DNA from: Dehalococcoidia bacterium
GTDB taxonomy: Bacteria; Chloroflexota; Dehalococcoidia; Tepidiformales; Tepidiformaceae
Direction: 5' to 3'
DNA length: 64,000 nt
Assembly (NCBI GenBank): GCA_003104995.1
Contig: PQAO01000036.1
Span: 1 to 64,000, forward strand
Part shown: piece by piece, positions 54,089-63,440 of the stretch
Layout: each line of letters opens with the position of its first letter
How positions within the stretch are numbered: position 1 is the first letter of the stretch
Notes under the pieces: model-generated
Database searches by the model: none
Told to the model about the DNA's origin: nothing
Seen by the model: the letters and a program-made list of their open reading frames with translations, nothing else
Translations under genes and position numbers: made by a program

Positions 54089-54527
54089 GGGTGGCTCCTC
54101 AATGCGTGCGTGTCTCAGCCGCGGAAATGCCAGCGGTTCGCGTGGCTCCGCGATGCCACGCGCGGCCCCAACTCGCGTGACACACTCTATCACTCGGAGG
54201 AAGTTTCTCGCAGACTTGTCGCGTTATTGGCGGGTTGGCGAAACACCCGGATGGGCAAGTCACGTATTGTGCTTCGAGGTCGGTGGCGGGAATCTCCCGG
54301 CAGACTGCCGACCGTGCCCGTCCGCAGCCGGGGCACAGGCGCTGACGGGTTTCCCGATTGATCTTCTACGGGAGCCGGCATCTCGACACGCCGGCCCCCG
54401 CCCTCCTCCCTGCGACCTCCGCATTTTCCCCCGGCCGTCCGCCCGGCATCGCTCTGTGTCCCAATCCCGGGGGTGTGCGAGCGCCCCAGCGGCCTGCCAT
54501 ACTCCGCGGACTACAGGGAGGCCGCCA

Positions 54528-55703
54528 GTGGAGTTCACGTTTAGCCCAGACCAGGAGACATTCCGGCAGAGTGTGCGCCAGTTCATCCAGGACAACTGGA
54601 CGCCCCCACCGGCGACGGCGCGTCCCGGTGACCACGTCACCAACGAGGCCGAGCGCGAATACGAGAAGCGTCTCGCCCGCCACGGCTGGCTGACCATGGC
54701 CTGGCCGAAGGAGTACGGTGGCCTCGGCGCAAGCCACATGGAACAGCTCATTTTCCGCGAGGAGAGTGGGTATGCCGGGGCGCCCGGCGGGGGCGGCCAG
54801 GGGATCAGCATGGTAGGGCCGTGCCTGATGGTGCACGGCAGCGACGAACAGAAGCGCCACCACCTGCCGAAGATTGCCTCCGGCGAGGTGCACTGGGGGC
54901 AGGGCTTCAGCGAGCCGGGTTCCGGCTCCGACCTCGCATCGCTCCAGACGCGCGCGGTCCGCGATGGCGACGACTTCGTGATCAACGGCCAGAAGATCTG
55001 GACGTCCGGGGCCCACCACGCGGACTGGTTCCACGTGCTCACCCGGACGAACCCCGATGCGCCGAAGCATCGTGGCATCTCCTACTTCCTTGTGGATGCG
55101 AAAAGCGCGGGCATTACCGTGCGGCCGCTCATCAACATGCTTGGTGACCACGAGTTCAACGAGGTCTTCTTCGAAGACGTGCGCGTGCCGGCCGAGAACA
55201 TGATGGGCGAGGAGAACCGGGGCTGGTACGTGGCGACAACCCTGCTCGACTTCGAGCGCTCGGGTGTGAACTGGTCGGCTTCGGGCCGCCGCCAGATCGA
55301 GGAGCTGACTGCCTACGCGAAGAGCACGCGTGGGCGGCAGGGCCGGTTGATCGACGATCCCGGAGTGCGCAATGGGCTCGCGAACCTGCGGATCGAGGTC
55401 GAGGTGAGCCGATTGCTCAGCTACCAGGTCGTCTGGATGCAGAGCAAGGGGAAGATCCCGAACTACGAAGCCTCGATGTCGAAGGCGTACGGGAGCGAAC
55501 TGGGGCAGCGGGTCGCCAACTTCGGCATGAAGCTGATCGGGCTCAACTCGCAGCGCATCGACGCCAACGACCCGGGCGCTCCCCTCCGGGGGGCGTTCGG
55601 ACGCGCCTACATGCGCACCGTGCCGGGCACGATCGCCGCGGGCACGAGCGAGGTCCAGCGGAACATCATCGCTACGCGCGGGCTGGGGCTGCCGAGAGGG
55701 TAG
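54528..55703 (+). CDS. Acyl-CoA dehydrogenase family protein, 391 aa
   Basis: FAD enzyme that forms a double bond in an acyl-CoA. N-terminal helical domain EFTFSPDQETFRQSVRQFIQ; FAD/substrate loop QGFSEPGSGSDLASLQTR; DFVINGQKIWTSGAHHADW; C-terminal domain with PGTIAAGTSEVQRNIIATRGLGLPR. GTG at 54528 follows GGGAGG and fits the family start. It is convergent with an APH-family kinase, a frequent pairing. Chain length or branched substrate cannot be told. Confidence 0.93.
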   Translation: MEFTFSPDQETFRQSVRQFIQDNWTPPPATARPGDHVTNEAEREYEKRLARHGWLTMAWPKEYGGLGASHMEQLIFREESGYAGAPGGGGQGISMVGPCLMVHGSDEQKRHHLPKIASGEVHWGQGFSEPGSGSDLASLQTRAVRDGDDFVINGQKIWTSGAHHADWFHVLTRTNPDAPKHRGISYFLVDAKSAGITVRPLINMLGDHEFNEVFFEDVRVPAENMMGEENRGWYVATTLLDFERSGVNWSASGRRQIEELTAYAKSTRGRQGRLIDDPGVRNGLANLRIEVEVSRLLSYQVVWMQSKGKIPNYEASMSKAYGSELGQRVANFGMKLIGLNSQRIDANDPGAPLRGAFGRAYMRTVPGTIAAGTSEVQRNIIATRGLGLPRG

Positions 55704-55717
55704 CTGCCGCCCGTGCC

Positions 55718-56788
55718 CTATCCGTGTCCGCGCAACCGCGGGTCGGCCGCCCCGTCGGCGATTTCGAGCGCCGCCTCGACGAGGAGTTCGCAGCGGCCAC
55801 CATAGCCTTCGAAGCCTTCGCCCACGGTCTCGCCGGCGAGGTAGCGGGCGTGGATGCCTTCGACGATGACTGCCAGCTTGTAGTAGGCCAGCACTTCGTA
55901 GAACTCGATGGCAGAGACGTCGCGACCGCTGAGGCGTCCGTACTCGGCGACCAGCTCCGCGCGGGTCAGGAAGCCCGGGTGGGCTGTAGCCGCCGCCGTC
56001 GCCCGGGCCGCGATGTATTGCGGCGGGTCCGCCGTTTCGCCCCAGTAGCCGAGCGTGTAACCCAGGTCCGAAAGGGGGTCGCCGAGGGTGGCCATCTCCC
56101 AGTCGAGCACCGCCACCACCCGGCCCGGGTCGTCGTGGGCGAGCATCATGTTCCCCAGCCGGTAATCGCCGTGGACGATCGTCGGCGGCGGGGATTGGGG
56201 GATGGAGTTCTTCAGGCGGCGGATGAGCTCCTGGATGCCCGGCAAGGGCCGCGTTTCAGAGCGTGCCCACTGTTCGGACCAGCGGCGCACCTGCCGTTCG
56301 ACGTAACCCTCGGGCCGGCCGAAGTCGCCCAGGCCGACCGCGTTGTAGTCGATGGCGTGGAGTTCGACCAGTGTCGCCACCAGCGCTTTGCTGAGCGCGC
56401 GGCGCTCCTCCTGTGTGGCTGCGTACCCGCCCGGCAGTTCCTCGGCGATGATGACGCCCTCGCGGTAGTCCATCACATAGAACGGGTAGTCGTTCACGCC
56501 CGCGTCTTCGCAGAGCGCGATGGGCCTGGGAGCGGGGAAGTTCGCTTTCGCCATGCCGCTGAGCACCCGGTACTCCCGCGCCATGTCGTGGGCCGTGGGC
56601 AACACGTGGCCGAGTGGTGGCCGCCGGAGCACCCACACGCCAGAAGCCGACTCCACCTTGTAGGTCAGGTTGGAGCGGCCGCCGCTGATAAGCGAAAACG
56701 TGAGCGGGGCGTCTCCGCCCGGGACGTTTTCGGCGAAGAACCGGCTGACGTTCTCGTAGTGGATGCCCGCGGGGACCTCGTTCTGCAT
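55718..56788 (-). CDS. APH-family phosphotransferase, 356 aa
   Basis: Paralogue of the gene at 12645. TIVHGDYRLGNMMLAHDD (catalytic Asp and Asn), VAVLDWEMATLGDPLSDLG (metal Asp), and GVWVLRRPPLGHVLPTAHDM in the ATP domain. ATG at 56788 (MQNEVPAGIHYENV) is chosen as the family start. Convergent with the acyl-CoA dehydrogenase, suggesting a common acyl-CoA pathway such as branched or hydroxy acids (inference). Confidence 0.9.
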   Translation of the reverse strand: MQNEVPAGIHYENVSRFFAENVPGGDAPLTFSLISGGRSNLTYKVESASGVWVLRRPPLGHVLPTAHDMAREYRVLSGMAKANFPAPRPIALCEDAGVNDYPFYVMDYREGVIIAEELPGGYAATQEERRALSKALVATLVELHAIDYNAVGLGDFGRPEGYVERQVRRWSEQWARSETRPLPGIQELIRRLKNSIPQSPPPTIVHGDYRLGNMMLAHDDPGRVVAVLDWEMATLGDPLSDLGYTLGYWGETADPPQYIAARATAAATAHPGFLTRAELVAEYGRLSGRDVSAIEFYEVLAYYKLAVIVEGIHARYLAGETVGEGFEGYGGRCELLVEAALEIADGAADPRLRGHG

Positions 56789-56854
56789 CCGCCGAAGTAT
56801 ACCCGCAGTGCCGGCGGGGCCACCGCTCGCCATGCCGTGACACAATTGGCGGCG

Positions 56855-57109
56855 ATGGCTGCAACGACGGGACAGGTCTGGCTTGTGGGCGCCGGGACCG
56901 CGATGCTCGCTGAGCTCGCCGGCGGCGCGACGTACCGCCGGCTCGATGAGCCTGGCCGCCACCTGGCGAACGGGCTGCAGGCCGCCCCATGGCGCTCCGG
57001 TGCCATCGGCCGGGTGGCCCGCCACGGTTTGGTGGCCACCCTCTTCTTCCCCGATGACGCCCCCCACGGCGACGCCGGGGCGCGGGAGAGCGACACGGCC
57101 GGCCTGTGA
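56855..57109 (+). CDS. Small ORF translationally coupled to hemC, 84 aa
   Basis: MAATTGQVWLVGAGTAMLAE then AAPWRSGAIGRVARHGLVATLFFPDD. The stop overlaps the hemC GTG (GTGA). The opening WLVGAGTA resembles the N-terminus of tetrapyrrole methyltransferases, yet nothing else of that family follows, so it may be a remnant of a haem-pathway gene or a coupling leader. Divergent from the APH gene. Confidence 0.5.
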   Translation: MAATTGQVWLVGAGTAMLAELAGGATYRRLDEPGRHLANGLQAAPWRSGAIGRVARHGLVATLFFPDDAPHGDAGARESDTAGL

Positions 57110-57999
57110 CCGCCCTGCGAATCGGCACGCGCGGCAGCAAGCTCGCCCTCACCCGGACCGGCCTCGTCGTGGACCGCCTCCGGACAGCCCGGCCCGGTGT
57201 CGAGATCGTGATCGTGACGATCACGACACCCGCCGGCCGCGGCCAGTCGGCCCCGCTCTCTTCGGGGGAAGGCGCGGGCTGGCGTACGGCCGCGATCCAG
57301 CAAGCGCTTGCATCGGGCGAGATCGACATCGCCATCCACAACTACAAGGACCTGCCGACGAAGCGTCCCGTCGGCCTGGTTATCGCCTCCGTCCCCCTTC
57401 GCGAGGACTCCCGCGAAGCGCTGGTCAGCCGTCACCCGGGGGGATTGCACGAACTCCCGCCCGGATCGGTGGTGGGTACCAGCTCGCCCCGGCGCGAGGC
57501 CCAGGTCCGCGAAGTCCGCCCCGACGTTGCGGTCCGCCCCATTCGCGGCGGCGTCGAGACGCGGGTCGCGCAGGTTGACGCGGGCGAGTACGACGCTACG
57601 GTGCTGGAGCTTGCCGGCCTTCGGCAACTTGGAATCGAATCACGCGCGGGGCACGTGTTCGGGTTCGAAGAGATGTTGCCTGCCCCGGCCCAGGGCGCGC
57701 TCGCGGCCGAGTGCAGGGCGGATGACGTGCGCACCCGGGCGCTCCTGGAGTCCATCGATAACCCTGCCATCCGCGTGGCGGTAACCGCCGAACGCGTCTT
57801 CCTGGCGACGATCGATGGCGGCTGCGGCTTTCCGGCGGCGGCCCACGCCGAACAGTTCGGGACCACCCTGAAACTGGCCGGACTCATCGCCGTCGACGGC
57901 CGCATCATCCGTTCGAAGATGGCCGGGCCGGTCGCCACCGCCGGGAGCCTCGGCCGGGCGCTGGCTGAGGAGCTGATGGCCCTCGGGGGTCAGCGCTAA
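57106..57999 (+). CDS. hemC: Hydroxymethylbilane synthase (porphobilinogen deaminase), 297 aa
   Basis: Joins four porphobilinogen units to hydroxymethylbilane in haem, sirohaem and cobalamin synthesis. LRIGTRGSKLAL, the HNYKDLPTKRP motif (usually HSxKDxP), VGTSSPRR, RGGVETR, PAPAQGALAAEC and the cofactor Cys in GGCGFP are in order. Several residues differ from canonical (HSL to HNY, RGN to RGG, IDGGCQVP to IDGGCGFP), so it is divergent but keeps the dipyrromethane Cys. GTG start overlaps the upstream ORF stop. Confidence 0.9.
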   Translation: MTALRIGTRGSKLALTRTGLVVDRLRTARPGVEIVIVTITTPAGRGQSAPLSSGEGAGWRTAAIQQALASGEIDIAIHNYKDLPTKRPVGLVIASVPLREDSREALVSRHPGGLHELPPGSVVGTSSPRREAQVREVRPDVAVRPIRGGVETRVAQVDAGEYDATVLELAGLRQLGIESRAGHVFGFEEMLPAPAQGALAAECRADDVRTRALLESIDNPAIRVAVTAERVFLATIDGGCGFPAAAHAEQFGTTLKLAGLIAVDGRIIRSKMAGPVATAGSLGRALAEELMALGGQR

Positions 58000-58502
58000 C
58001 GCTTCACGAAGCGCCGCCGCCGTTCATCGCGGGCGGTTGACCGCGCCGGAGGCGCCGGTGGTGGCGCGTCAGCCAGCGCGAACGGCCGCAGCACCTGGAT
58101 TGCCCGCGTGAGGCCATCGGCCACCTCCCGCCCGAGCGCAGTGTCGAGGTTGTCGAACGGGTACGTGCGGTGGAGCCGCCGCCACGAGGCAGTCCACTCC
58201 TCCAGCTCCCAGCCTTCGCCGAGGGCAGCCATGAGTTCGGGGCCGTGGTCGGCCACGCGCCGGGCGAGCGCGTCGTTCCACTCCACCGGCCCCTCGAAGT
58301 GGAGGCCAAGTTCGACCACCCTGCGGGACATCTGCGGCTGGAGCTCGATATGCGCCGCCGGTTGGCCCCAGTGGAACTGGAGGATGGTCCACATCACCTT
58401 CCGCTCGGGCCGTGGGAAGTCCTCCGGCAGTGCTGCCAGCGCCAGGTCCTCAACGTAGAAGATGAACTCCCGGGTCTTCAGCCGGCCATCTCTGGTGGGC
58501 AT
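57996..58502 (-). CDS. Conserved hypothetical protein, 168 aa
   Basis: Not recognised. Soluble with FYVEDLALAALPEDFPRPERKVMW and LQFHWGQPAAHIELQPQ, then helices and a basic Pro-rich tail. Lies convergent to hemC with 4-base overlap and divergent from pyk. Function unknown. Confidence 0.75.
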   Translation of the reverse strand: MPTRDGRLKTREFIFYVEDLALAALPEDFPRPERKVMWTILQFHWGQPAAHIELQPQMSRRVVELGLHFEGPVEWNDALARRVADHGPELMAALGEGWELEEWTASWRRLHRTYPFDNLDTALGREVADGLTRAIQVLRPFALADAPPPAPPARSTARDERRRRFVKR

Positions 58503-58567
58503 GGGAGAGAGTGTATCCGGCCCACGCGGTCCGGGGCGTTTGCCAACACCTTGTTACACTCATCGTC

Positions 58568-60007
58568 ATGAGACGCACGAAGATAGTCGCGACCCTCGGC
58601 CCGGCCTCGCTCCACCGCGATACCATTGCCGCCATGATTCGGGCCGGCATGGATGTGGCACGGCTGAACACGAGCCACGGGACGCTCGAAGGCCACGCGC
58701 ATGCCGCCGCGCTCGTGCGGGAAGTCGCGGCCGAAGAAGGACGTCACGTTGCCGTGCTCATGGACCTGGCCGGGCCGAAGCTCCGCACCGGCGAAACCGA
58801 GTTCACCCGCACGCTGGAACTGGTGCCCGGCCACGAGATCCGGCTGGTGAACTATCCGGTCGCCGGTACCGAGTCGCTCCTGACTGTCGAGTATTCGCGG
58901 CTGACCGAGGACGTGCAGGTTGGCGAACGCGTGCTGCTCGACGACGGCCACATCGAACTGGAAGTCGTGCGTTCATCGCCTGAAGGCGTGGATTGCCGGG
59001 TCGTCGCCGGCGGCTCGCTGGGCCCCCGCAAGGGCGTCAGCTTCCCCGGTACCAACCTCACGACTCCCGCACTGACGGATAAAGACCGCGCGGCCATCCG
59101 CGTTGGAGTCGAGGCCTCGGTCGATTACTTCGGACTCAGCTTCGTTCGCGACGCCGATGATGTAGTGCGCACCAGGGAATTCATTGATTCCCTCGGGTAC
59201 GACACGCCCATCATCGCCAAGATCGAGCGGCGCCAGGCCGTGGAGCACCTCGACGAAATCCTCGCCGAGGCCGACGGCGCAATGGTCGCCCGGGGCGACC
59301 TTGGGGTGGAACTCCCGCCGGAAGACGTCCCCGTGCAACAGCGGCTCATCATCGCCTCGGCCGGCCGGAACATGATCCCGGTGATCACAGCGACCCAGAT
59401 GCTCGAATCCATGATCGACGCGCCCCGGCCCACGCGCGCCGAGGCGTCGGACGTGGCCAACGCCGTCTGGGACCTCTCCGACGCGCTGATGCTCAGCGGT
59501 GAAACGGCCATCGGCCGCTACCCCGTCGCGTCGGTTGCGATGATGGACCGCATCATCGTCCGCGCCGAGGAGTCGATTTCCGAGAGCGACGGCATCGGCA
59601 TGGCCGCTCCCGAAACCGACGACCACTCCTACGTGGTGGCCCTGGCTGCCCGCAGCATCGTCGAGTCCGACCTGAATATGCGGGGGATCGCCTGCTTCAC
59701 CAAGAGCGGCTACACCGCGCTGTTGCTCAGTAAGGTGCACCCCAACGCTCCGGTGTTCGGCATCAGCCCTTCAGAATCCGTCTGCCGCAGGCTCGCGCTG
59801 GCCCGGGGCGTCACGCCGATCCTGTCCCAGACCGCGACCTCGTCGGAGGACTTGCTCCACGTGGTCGACAGTTCGCTCCTGGGCGGCCGGTACATCGTCG
59901 AGGGAGACGAAGTGGTGGTCGTCGCGAGCCTCCCGGTCCGCGCCCAGGGCACCACCAACTTCCTGAAGCTGCACCGGGTGGGCGACGCGGCGGAATACGA
60001 ATGGTGA
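58568..60007 (+). CDS. pyk: Pyruvate kinase, 479 aa
   Basis: Final glycolytic enzyme: phosphoenolpyruvate + ADP to pyruvate + ATP. RTKIVATLGPAS at the start, LMDLAGPKLRTGE, catalytic IAKIERRQAVEHLDEIL and MVARGDLGVELPPEDVPVQQ, ATQMLESMI, and allosteric C-terminal domain with ETAIGRYPV. Family length. ATG at 58568 is chosen because the conserved sequence starts directly there. Confidence 0.96.
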   Translation: MRRTKIVATLGPASLHRDTIAAMIRAGMDVARLNTSHGTLEGHAHAAALVREVAAEEGRHVAVLMDLAGPKLRTGETEFTRTLELVPGHEIRLVNYPVAGTESLLTVEYSRLTEDVQVGERVLLDDGHIELEVVRSSPEGVDCRVVAGGSLGPRKGVSFPGTNLTTPALTDKDRAAIRVGVEASVDYFGLSFVRDADDVVRTREFIDSLGYDTPIIAKIERRQAVEHLDEILAEADGAMVARGDLGVELPPEDVPVQQRLIIASAGRNMIPVITATQMLESMIDAPRPTRAEASDVANAVWDLSDALMLSGETAIGRYPVASVAMMDRIIVRAEESISESDGIGMAAPETDDHSYVVALAARSIVESDLNMRGIACFTKSGYTALLLSKVHPNAPVFGISPSESVCRRLALARGVTPILSQTATSSEDLLHVVDSSLLGGRYIVEGDEVVVVASLPVRAQGTTNFLKLHRVGDAAEYEW

Positions 60008-60345
60008 CCATCCCCATCGCGGACGCGCCCGACCCGCTCACGGCCGAGATCTGGCTCGCCGAGCTGCGTGCAGCGGGCATCCGCGCGGGCACGTTCGAAC
60101 GGGGAGTTGGCGGAGCGCTTGGGGGTGCGGCAATAGCGGGGCTGGCAAGCTATCCGGTCCTGGTCTCCGAGGACGACGCCGTCCGGGCGCGAGACATCGT
60201 TGCCGGAGCTGGAGGCGGCGACTACCTGCGCCCCCTCGTCTTGCCGGGAAACGAGCCCGGCGCCAGGCAGCTCGTTGTACTCGGGATCGGCGCGGCCATT
60301 GCGGCCGCCCTGGTCATCGCCGCGGCTGTCCTGCTCAACACCTGA
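60001..60345 (+). CDS. DUF2007-like membrane protein, 114 aa
   Basis: N-terminal small domain like DUF2007 putative signal-transducing proteins (IADAPDPLTAEIWLAELRAAGIRAGTFE, then PVLVSEDDAVRARDIVA) and one C-terminal membrane helix (LVVLGIGAAIAAALVIAAAVLL). Start overlaps the end of pyk by 7 bases, so coupled. Role unknown. Confidence 0.8.
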   Translation: MVTIPIADAPDPLTAEIWLAELRAAGIRAGTFERGVGGALGGAAIAGLASYPVLVSEDDAVRARDIVAGAGGGDYLRPLVLPGNEPGARQLVVLGIGAAIAAALVIAAAVLLNT

Positions 60346-60379
60346 GTACCTGCCCGGCACGGGCCACTGGAGGCATGCG

Positions 60380-60601
60380 ATGAAGTTGACGTACGAACTC
60401 TGGCGGCTTGTGGCCGTGAAAGATGGGTCGCGGAGTACGTGGGAGTTGGTCGGACGATTCCCAAATGTCAGGCGAGCGCAGCGCAAGATCCACGAACTGG
60501 CCGGCAGCAGCATTGTGAGCCCGGAAGAAGGCTTCTACTGGTACGAGGATCGGGAGGGCACCCACACGTTCCGCATCGAGGCGGCCCGGCTGGAGGAGTA
60601 G
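60380..60601 (+). CDS. Small conserved-looking protein, 73 aa
   Basis: MKLTYELWRLVAVKDGSR, RFPNVRRAQRKIHELAG, EGFYWYEDREGTHTFRIEAA: compact alpha/beta protein with no known motif. GGAGG six bases before the ATG at 60380. Third gene of the pyk transcript, 34 bp after the previous stop. Function unknown. Confidence 0.78.
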   Translation: MKLTYELWRLVAVKDGSRSTWELVGRFPNVRRAQRKIHELAGSSIVSPEEGFYWYEDREGTHTFRIEAARLEE

Positions 60602-60611
60602 GGATGCTGAC

Positions 60612-61361
60612 TCAGGCGGCCAGGGAGTCCATCCGTGGCTGCTCGCGCCTGCGGAGGGGCCTGGTCTCTTCCAGGTCGCGCAGCACGTCCGTCGCGTAGA
60701 GGGCTTCCATGTCGTACTGGTGCACCCGCGCGGTGACCGGGACATCGAGCATGGTGTGGCCGTCGCTCACCGAAACAACGCCCGGCACCCGTTTCAGGTA
60801 GATGTATGACTGTTCGAGCGTGCACTCGACCAGCATCACGCAGAAGCGCGGGCCGCCGAGGTGGGCGAGGAAGTCGGAGCTTCGGGTCAGGCGTTTCAGG
60901 GTTTCGACCAGCGCGTTTACAGAGCGGTCCGCGAAGTCGTCGCCGCGCCGGGCACGCACCTCTTCCAGGTTTTCCAGCGAGAGCTGGATCAGGACGAAGG
61001 GCGAGGCGTGGGCCCGCGCGCGGGGCATCTCGCGGCGCAGTTCGGCGAGGACATAGTTACGGTTTGGAAGATTGTGGAACTCGGAAAGGTAGGCGGAGCC
61101 GTGGAGCCGGGTCGAGACCCGCCGCCAATTGCGGTGGCCCAGCCAGCGCATGAGCAGCAGGTTGCCGTTCACCAGCACGAAAAGGGCACAGAAGGTGATC
61201 GCGACAATGGTACCCGACGTGCTCGGGTGCCGGAGCGCCTCGGTGATGACGATGGCCATGATGAGGCTCCAACCAATGAGCACCGCCACGCGAATCGCGT
61301 GCCGGCGCCGGTCGGTGCCGGGCTGCTCGGGGATGGTGGCCTCGTCTGGAGTGCCGTTCAT
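60612..61361 (-). CDS. Membrane protein with degenerate GGDEF domain, 249 aa
   Basis: Two membrane helices (about 22-45 and 48-70) then a GGDEF-fold domain beginning SEFHNLPNRNYVLAELRREM. The signature is GGPRF instead of GGDEF, and metal-binding residues are altered (LSLENLEEV), so it should not make c-di-GMP; it may bind the nucleotide or act as a scaffold. Same strand as the HDOD and PAS-GGDEF genes, 43 bp from the HDOD stop. Confidence 0.82.
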   Translation of the reverse strand: MNGTPDEATIPEQPGTDRRRHAIRVAVLIGWSLIMAIVITEALRHPSTSGTIVAITFCALFVLVNGNLLLMRWLGHRNWRRVSTRLHGSAYLSEFHNLPNRNYVLAELRREMPRARAHASPFVLIQLSLENLEEVRARRGDDFADRSVNALVETLKRLTRSSDFLAHLGGPRFCVMLVECTLEQSYIYLKRVPGVVSVSDGHTMLDVPVTARVHQYDMEALYATDVLRDLEETRPLRRREQPRMDSLAA

Positions 61362-61404
61362 ACACTGTCCTCACGAAGAACATCGGCAGCCGGTGCGCCT
61401 TCCA

Positions 61405-62376
61405 TCAGGCCGCGCCCGCTCCGGGCTCGTCGCCCGCTGCTGTATCAGGCTCGCCGTGGTGCGGTGCATACCAGCGGGGCGCCCGCGCCGTGACGTGCAG
61501 GAGAAAGGCCCGGGCCTTTTCTTCGAGGGTGGCCATTCCCCCGTGCACGCGGTTGATTGCGCTGTCGACGGCAGGGGGGAGAGCCTGGACTGTCTTTCGC
61601 TCCTCGTTGGCAGTGAAGTCGAATCCGCAGGCAAGGCCCTCCCGGTTGCAAGCCAGGTTGGCGGCCCCAACGACGTCGCTCATCGTCTCAATGGTGTGGA
61701 TGCCTTTGGCGGGGTGGTGGTCCCGGATCGTTGCGACCAGAGGCTCGGGGAACTTCCACCGTTCGGCGAGCCGGGCGCCTACATGCTCATGGCCGATGCC
61801 GAAGACCGCGCTCTCCGCTTCGCGGTAGCTCATGTCCTCGCGGTTCACCAGGTCGATCAGCTCGACGAAGGATTCGGGCTCACAGAGCAGCATCGCTAGC
61901 TTGCCCACGTCGTGCAGCACCCCCGCCGTGAACGCATCTTCTGGCCGGGCCACCCGCGTTTCGCGCGCCACGATCTCAGCGACGATGCCCACGCTCACGC
62001 TGTGCGCCCAGAACAGGTCCTGGTCGAATCCGCTTGCCTCGAACTCGGGCAGCTTGAACGCGTCAATGATCCCCGACGAGATGGCCACCGACCGAACGGT
62101 GCGCATCCCGAGGAGAATGACAGCCTCGCGGACGTTCGAAATGCGCCGGGCATAGCCGTAGTAGGCGGAGTTCGAGAGCTTCAGGAGTTTCGAGGTGAGC
62201 GCCTGGTCCGAGCTGATGACCGTCGCCAGGTCCATGGCAGCCGATCGCTCGTCCTCGGCGAGCTGGATAGCCCGAGTGGCCACGCTCTTCAGCGGGGTGA
62301 GGTCCGTTGTCCGGTTGACGATTGTCCGCAGGCGGTTCCGCGCATCGAGGCTGAGTGAGGAAGTGTCTGTGGTCAT
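61405..62376 (-). CDS. HDOD domain signalling protein, 323 aa
   Basis: Helical HD-related output domain: DLTPLKSVATRAIQLAEDERS, SSDQALTSKLLKLSNSAYYG, AVILLGMRTVRSVAISSG, GVLHDVGKLAML and RDHHPAKG. HDOD proteins act in two-component and second-messenger signalling, often motility or biofilm. The gene overlaps the upstream PAS-GGDEF gene by 4 bases, so they are co-expressed. Confidence 0.9.
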   Translation of the reverse strand: MTTDTSSLSLDARNRLRTIVNRTTDLTPLKSVATRAIQLAEDERSAAMDLATVISSDQALTSKLLKLSNSAYYGYARRISNVREAVILLGMRTVRSVAISSGIIDAFKLPEFEASGFDQDLFWAHSVSVGIVAEIVARETRVARPEDAFTAGVLHDVGKLAMLLCEPESFVELIDLVNREDMSYREAESAVFGIGHEHVGARLAERWKFPEPLVATIRDHHPAKGIHTIETMSDVVGAANLACNREGLACGFDFTANEERKTVQALPPAVDSAINRVHGGMATLEEKARAFLLHVTARAPRWYAPHHGEPDTAAGDEPGAGAA

Positions 62377-63347
62377 GCTGCGCTCCTGCGCTGGTTCTTG
62401 TCGGAGTGCACTACACGGTTGCGGCCGGCCCGCTTCGCGGCGTAGAGCCGGTCGTCGGCGATACGAAGGGCCTCGCTCAAGCTATCGGCACAGGAGGGGA
62501 TCGCGGCCACCCCGGCAGAGACCGTCATCGTCACGGAAATATCCTCGGTCACGGGGATCAGGGCGTTCTCGAGCTCCGTCCGGACGCGTTCCGCGAACCG
62601 CGTGACCGCATCGAGGTCGGCTCCCGGCAAAAACGCCACGAACTCTTCGCCGCCGAAGCGCCCGATGATGTCGCCCTCGCGGGTCGCTTTTTGGAGAACA
62701 GCTCCCACGCGGGCGAGGACGAGGTCGCCCACCAGGTGCCCGTAGCTGTCGTTGACCATCTTGAAGTGATCCAGGTCGAGCAAGGCGACGCCCAGGTTCA
62801 TGCCCTCGAGGCCCGAAGCCAGGAGCGCGTCTTCCGCCGCCTCGACGGCGGACCCGCGGTTCAGCAACAGGGTGAGCTGGTCGTGGCGGGCCATGTGGTC
62901 CAGTTTGGCCACGAGGTGATTCAGCTGTGTATTCCGGTTCCGCAGCGCGTCCTCGATCTGGCGCACGGCCGTGTGGTCGCGGATGTACATCACGATGCCG
63001 GCTACGTCACCATACCGGTCCCGGATCACCGCGGCCGAAACCGCCGCAAAGAACTGGGAGCCGTCCTGGTGGCGACCGGGGATCTCGACATCCACCACAC
63101 GGCCCCGCTCCAGGAGCTGCTGATCGAGGAGCGCCCGCTCGGGCCCATCGACAAAGAGCATCGAAAAGTGACGGTCGAGCACCTGGATAGGGTCGAATCC
63201 GAAGATTGCCTCGCTGGCCCCGCTGTACAGCGTCACCCGGCCGTTCGCATCGGTCGTGACGATGCCGTCCGGGCACGCCACCAGCATCAGCTGGAGCATG
63301 TCCGGGTCCGAAAGCAGTGCCAGGAAGTCAATTCGCTCGGGCGTCAC
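62373..63347 (-). CDS. PAS-GGDEF diguanylate cyclase, 324 aa
   Basis: Makes cyclic di-GMP from two GTP. PAS domain at about 20-135 (DGIVTTDANGRVTLYSGASEAIFGF) and GGDEF domain after a short coiled linker. Active signature GGEEF at 232-236, preceded by inhibitory site REGD at 223-226 with the canonical 5-residue spacing, and DLDHFKMVNDSYGH metal site. No membrane segment. GTG at 63347 follows GGGGGG and is preferred. First gene of a c-di-GMP/HDOD operon. Confidence 0.93.
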   Translation of the reverse strand: MTPERIDFLALLSDPDMLQLMLVACPDGIVTTDANGRVTLYSGASEAIFGFDPIQVLDRHFSMLFVDGPERALLDQQLLERGRVVDVEIPGRHQDGSQFFAAVSAAVIRDRYGDVAGIVMYIRDHTAVRQIEDALRNRNTQLNHLVAKLDHMARHDQLTLLLNRGSAVEAAEDALLASGLEGMNLGVALLDLDHFKMVNDSYGHLVGDLVLARVGAVLQKATREGDIIGRFGGEEFVAFLPGADLDAVTRFAERVRTELENALIPVTEDISVTMTVSAGVAAIPSCADSLSEALRIADDRLYAAKRAGRNRVVHSDKNQRRSAA

Positions 63348-63440
63348 GATCCCCCCCTGTCTCCATGGGTATCGGAGCACCGGGCGTGCTTACGCAGGGG
63401 AATGACCGCGAAGACCCGGAAACGTATCCTTTCGGATGAA

